Shown in pieces: positions 13,492 to 14,284 of a stretch of DNA of 14,284 nucleotides (within the stretch, counting starts at the first letter, position 1; every line of letters starts with the position of its first letter). A program made the position numbers and the translations under genes. The stretch is from Promethearchaeota archaeon (GTDB lineage: Archaea; Asgardarchaeota; Lokiarchaeia; Sigyniarchaeales; SOKP01). The stretch covers positions 1 through 14,284 of the forward strand of contig JAUWZT010000062.1 in NCBI GenBank assembly GCA_030615145.1, given 5' to 3'. The notes under the pieces were generated by a model. It was given only the letters and a program-made list of their open reading frames with translations, was not told the origin of the DNA and searched no databases.

Positions 13492-14284
13492 ATGACTTCA
13501 GAGAATATTATAGAGATCGAATTAAAAGAGGAAATGAAAAGTAGTTATATAGATTACGCCATGTCCGTTGTTGTTGGGCGTGCAATTCCCGATGTGAGAG
13601 ATGGGTTAAAACCAGTACATCGTAGAATAATTTACGCTATGGCCGATAACAATTATTTTTACAATCATGCACATGTGAAATCCGCGAGGATTGTGGGCGA
13701 GACTATGGGGAAGTATCATCCTCATGGAGACGCTGCGTTGTATAATACATTAGTTCGTATGGCACAAGATTTTTCGTTAAGATATACGTTAATCGATCCA
13801 CAAGGGAATTTCGGCTCGATCGATGGAGACCCCCCTGCTGCTATGCGTTATACTGAAGCACGATTAGCACAAATATCTAATGAACTAATCGAAGATCTAG
13901 ATAATGAAACAGTGGACTTTGTCCCAAATTTTGATGATAGTTTAAAAGAACCTGTTTTTTTACCTGCTAAGCTACCAAATATGCTAATCAACGGAACAAA
14001 AGGAATAGCAGTTGGGATGGCTACATCTATGGCTCCTCATAACCTAACGGAAATTTGTCAGGGGATTATTGCAACAGTTGACGATCCTGAAATATCTACT
14101 GAGGAACTTATGGAAATTATAAAAGGACCAGACTTTCCAACAGGAGGAAGCATTATTGATACGAATGGTATTTACAATGCTTATACAACTGGAATGGGCA
14201 ATATAGCTTTAAGAGGAACAGTTGACACCGAAACAAAAGGAAATAAAAATCGATTAATTATTTCTGAAATTCCTTATTTAGTGA
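13492..14284 (+). CDS. gyrA: DNA gyrase subunit A, N-terminal part (runs off the right edge)
   Basis: GyrA cuts and rejoins the passing DNA. The frame from ATG 13492 stays open to the window end, giving 264 codons. It begins with IELKEEMKSSYIDYAMSVVV and has GRAIPDVRDGLKPVHRRI (29-46), then KYHPHGDAALYNTLVRMAQ (74-92), the winged-helix segment with QGNFGSIDGDPPAAMRYTEAR (104-124), and catalytic Tyr120 next to Arg119. LPNMLINGTKGIAVGMATSM follows. Residues matching E. coli Ser83 and Asp87, the main quinolone contacts, are Ala81 and Asn85. The C-terminal DNA-wrapping pinwheel, which separates GyrA from ParC, is outside the window; pairing with gyrB favours GyrA. It lies 57 bases after gyrB with a possible promoter of its own. 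Confidence 0.95.
   Translation, partial: MTSENIIEIELKEEMKSSYIDYAMSVVVGRAIPDVRDGLKPVHRRIIYAMADNNYFYNHAHVKSARIVGETMGKYHPHGDAALYNTLVRMAQDFSLRYTLIDPQGNFGSIDGDPPAAMRYTEARLAQISNELIEDLDNETVDFVPNFDDSLKEPVFLPAKLPNMLINGTKGIAVGMATSMAPHNLTEICQGIIATVDDPEISTEELMEIIKGPDFPTGGSIIDTNGIYNAYTTGMGNIALRGTVDTETKGNKNRLIISEIPYLV

Overview
The window reads as chromosomal DNA from an AT-rich archaeon. Archaeal signatures are a deoxyhypusine synthase, a pyruvoyl-dependent arginine decarboxylase, a coenzyme F420 glutamate ligase family protein, an archaeal-type asparaginyl-tRNA synthetase, an archaeal-style dihydropteroate synthase, T-run terminators, and TATA-like boxes placed 23-28 bases before several start codons. 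A free-standing Roadblock/LC7 protein together with the low GC suggests an Asgard (Lokiarchaeia-like) lineage. That placement is an inference and rests mainly on one small gene. No rRNA, tRNA, CRISPR array, insertion sequence or phage gene was seen.

Layout, left to right. 1-131 (-) is the possible first 43 codons of an unidentified gene running off the edge. 314-1456 (-) is a two-domain GNAT-type acetyltransferase, divergent from 1589-2620 (+), a roughly ten-helix membrane protein resembling the heparan-alpha-glucosaminide N-acetyltransferase/DUF5009 group. 2751-3107 (+) is the Roadblock/LC7 protein, convergent with a minus-strand tRNA-charging block: gatB (3132-4589), gatA (4591-6054) and asnS (6161-7462). 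7561-8109 (-) is pyruvoyl arginine decarboxylase, divergent from deoxyhypusine synthase (8306-9295, +). These genes sit at the two ends of the route arginine, agmatine, spermidine, hypusine on aIF5A. Deoxyhypusine synthase overlaps cofE (9288-10076, -) tail to tail by 8 bases. cofE in turn is divergent from a folP-like gene (10211-11074, +), so F420 and pterin cofactor genes share a control region. The window ends with bacterial-type DNA gyrase: gyrB (11362-13434, +) and the first 264 codons of gyrA (13492 to the edge).

Most genes are housekeeping: translation fidelity, the hypusine/polyamine route, C1/hydride cofactors and DNA topology. I found no convincing evidence of an undescribed multi-gene system. 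The points most worth a second look are an acidic insertion in the GyrB TOPRIM domain encoded by a G-run tract that resembles a G-quadruplex; several perfect inverted repeats ahead of gyrB, one covering the start codon; the near absence of CpG in the deoxyhypusine synthase gene compared with its neighbours; natural Ala and Asn at the two main quinolone-contact positions of GyrA; and the pairing of AsnRS with GatAB without a visible gatC.
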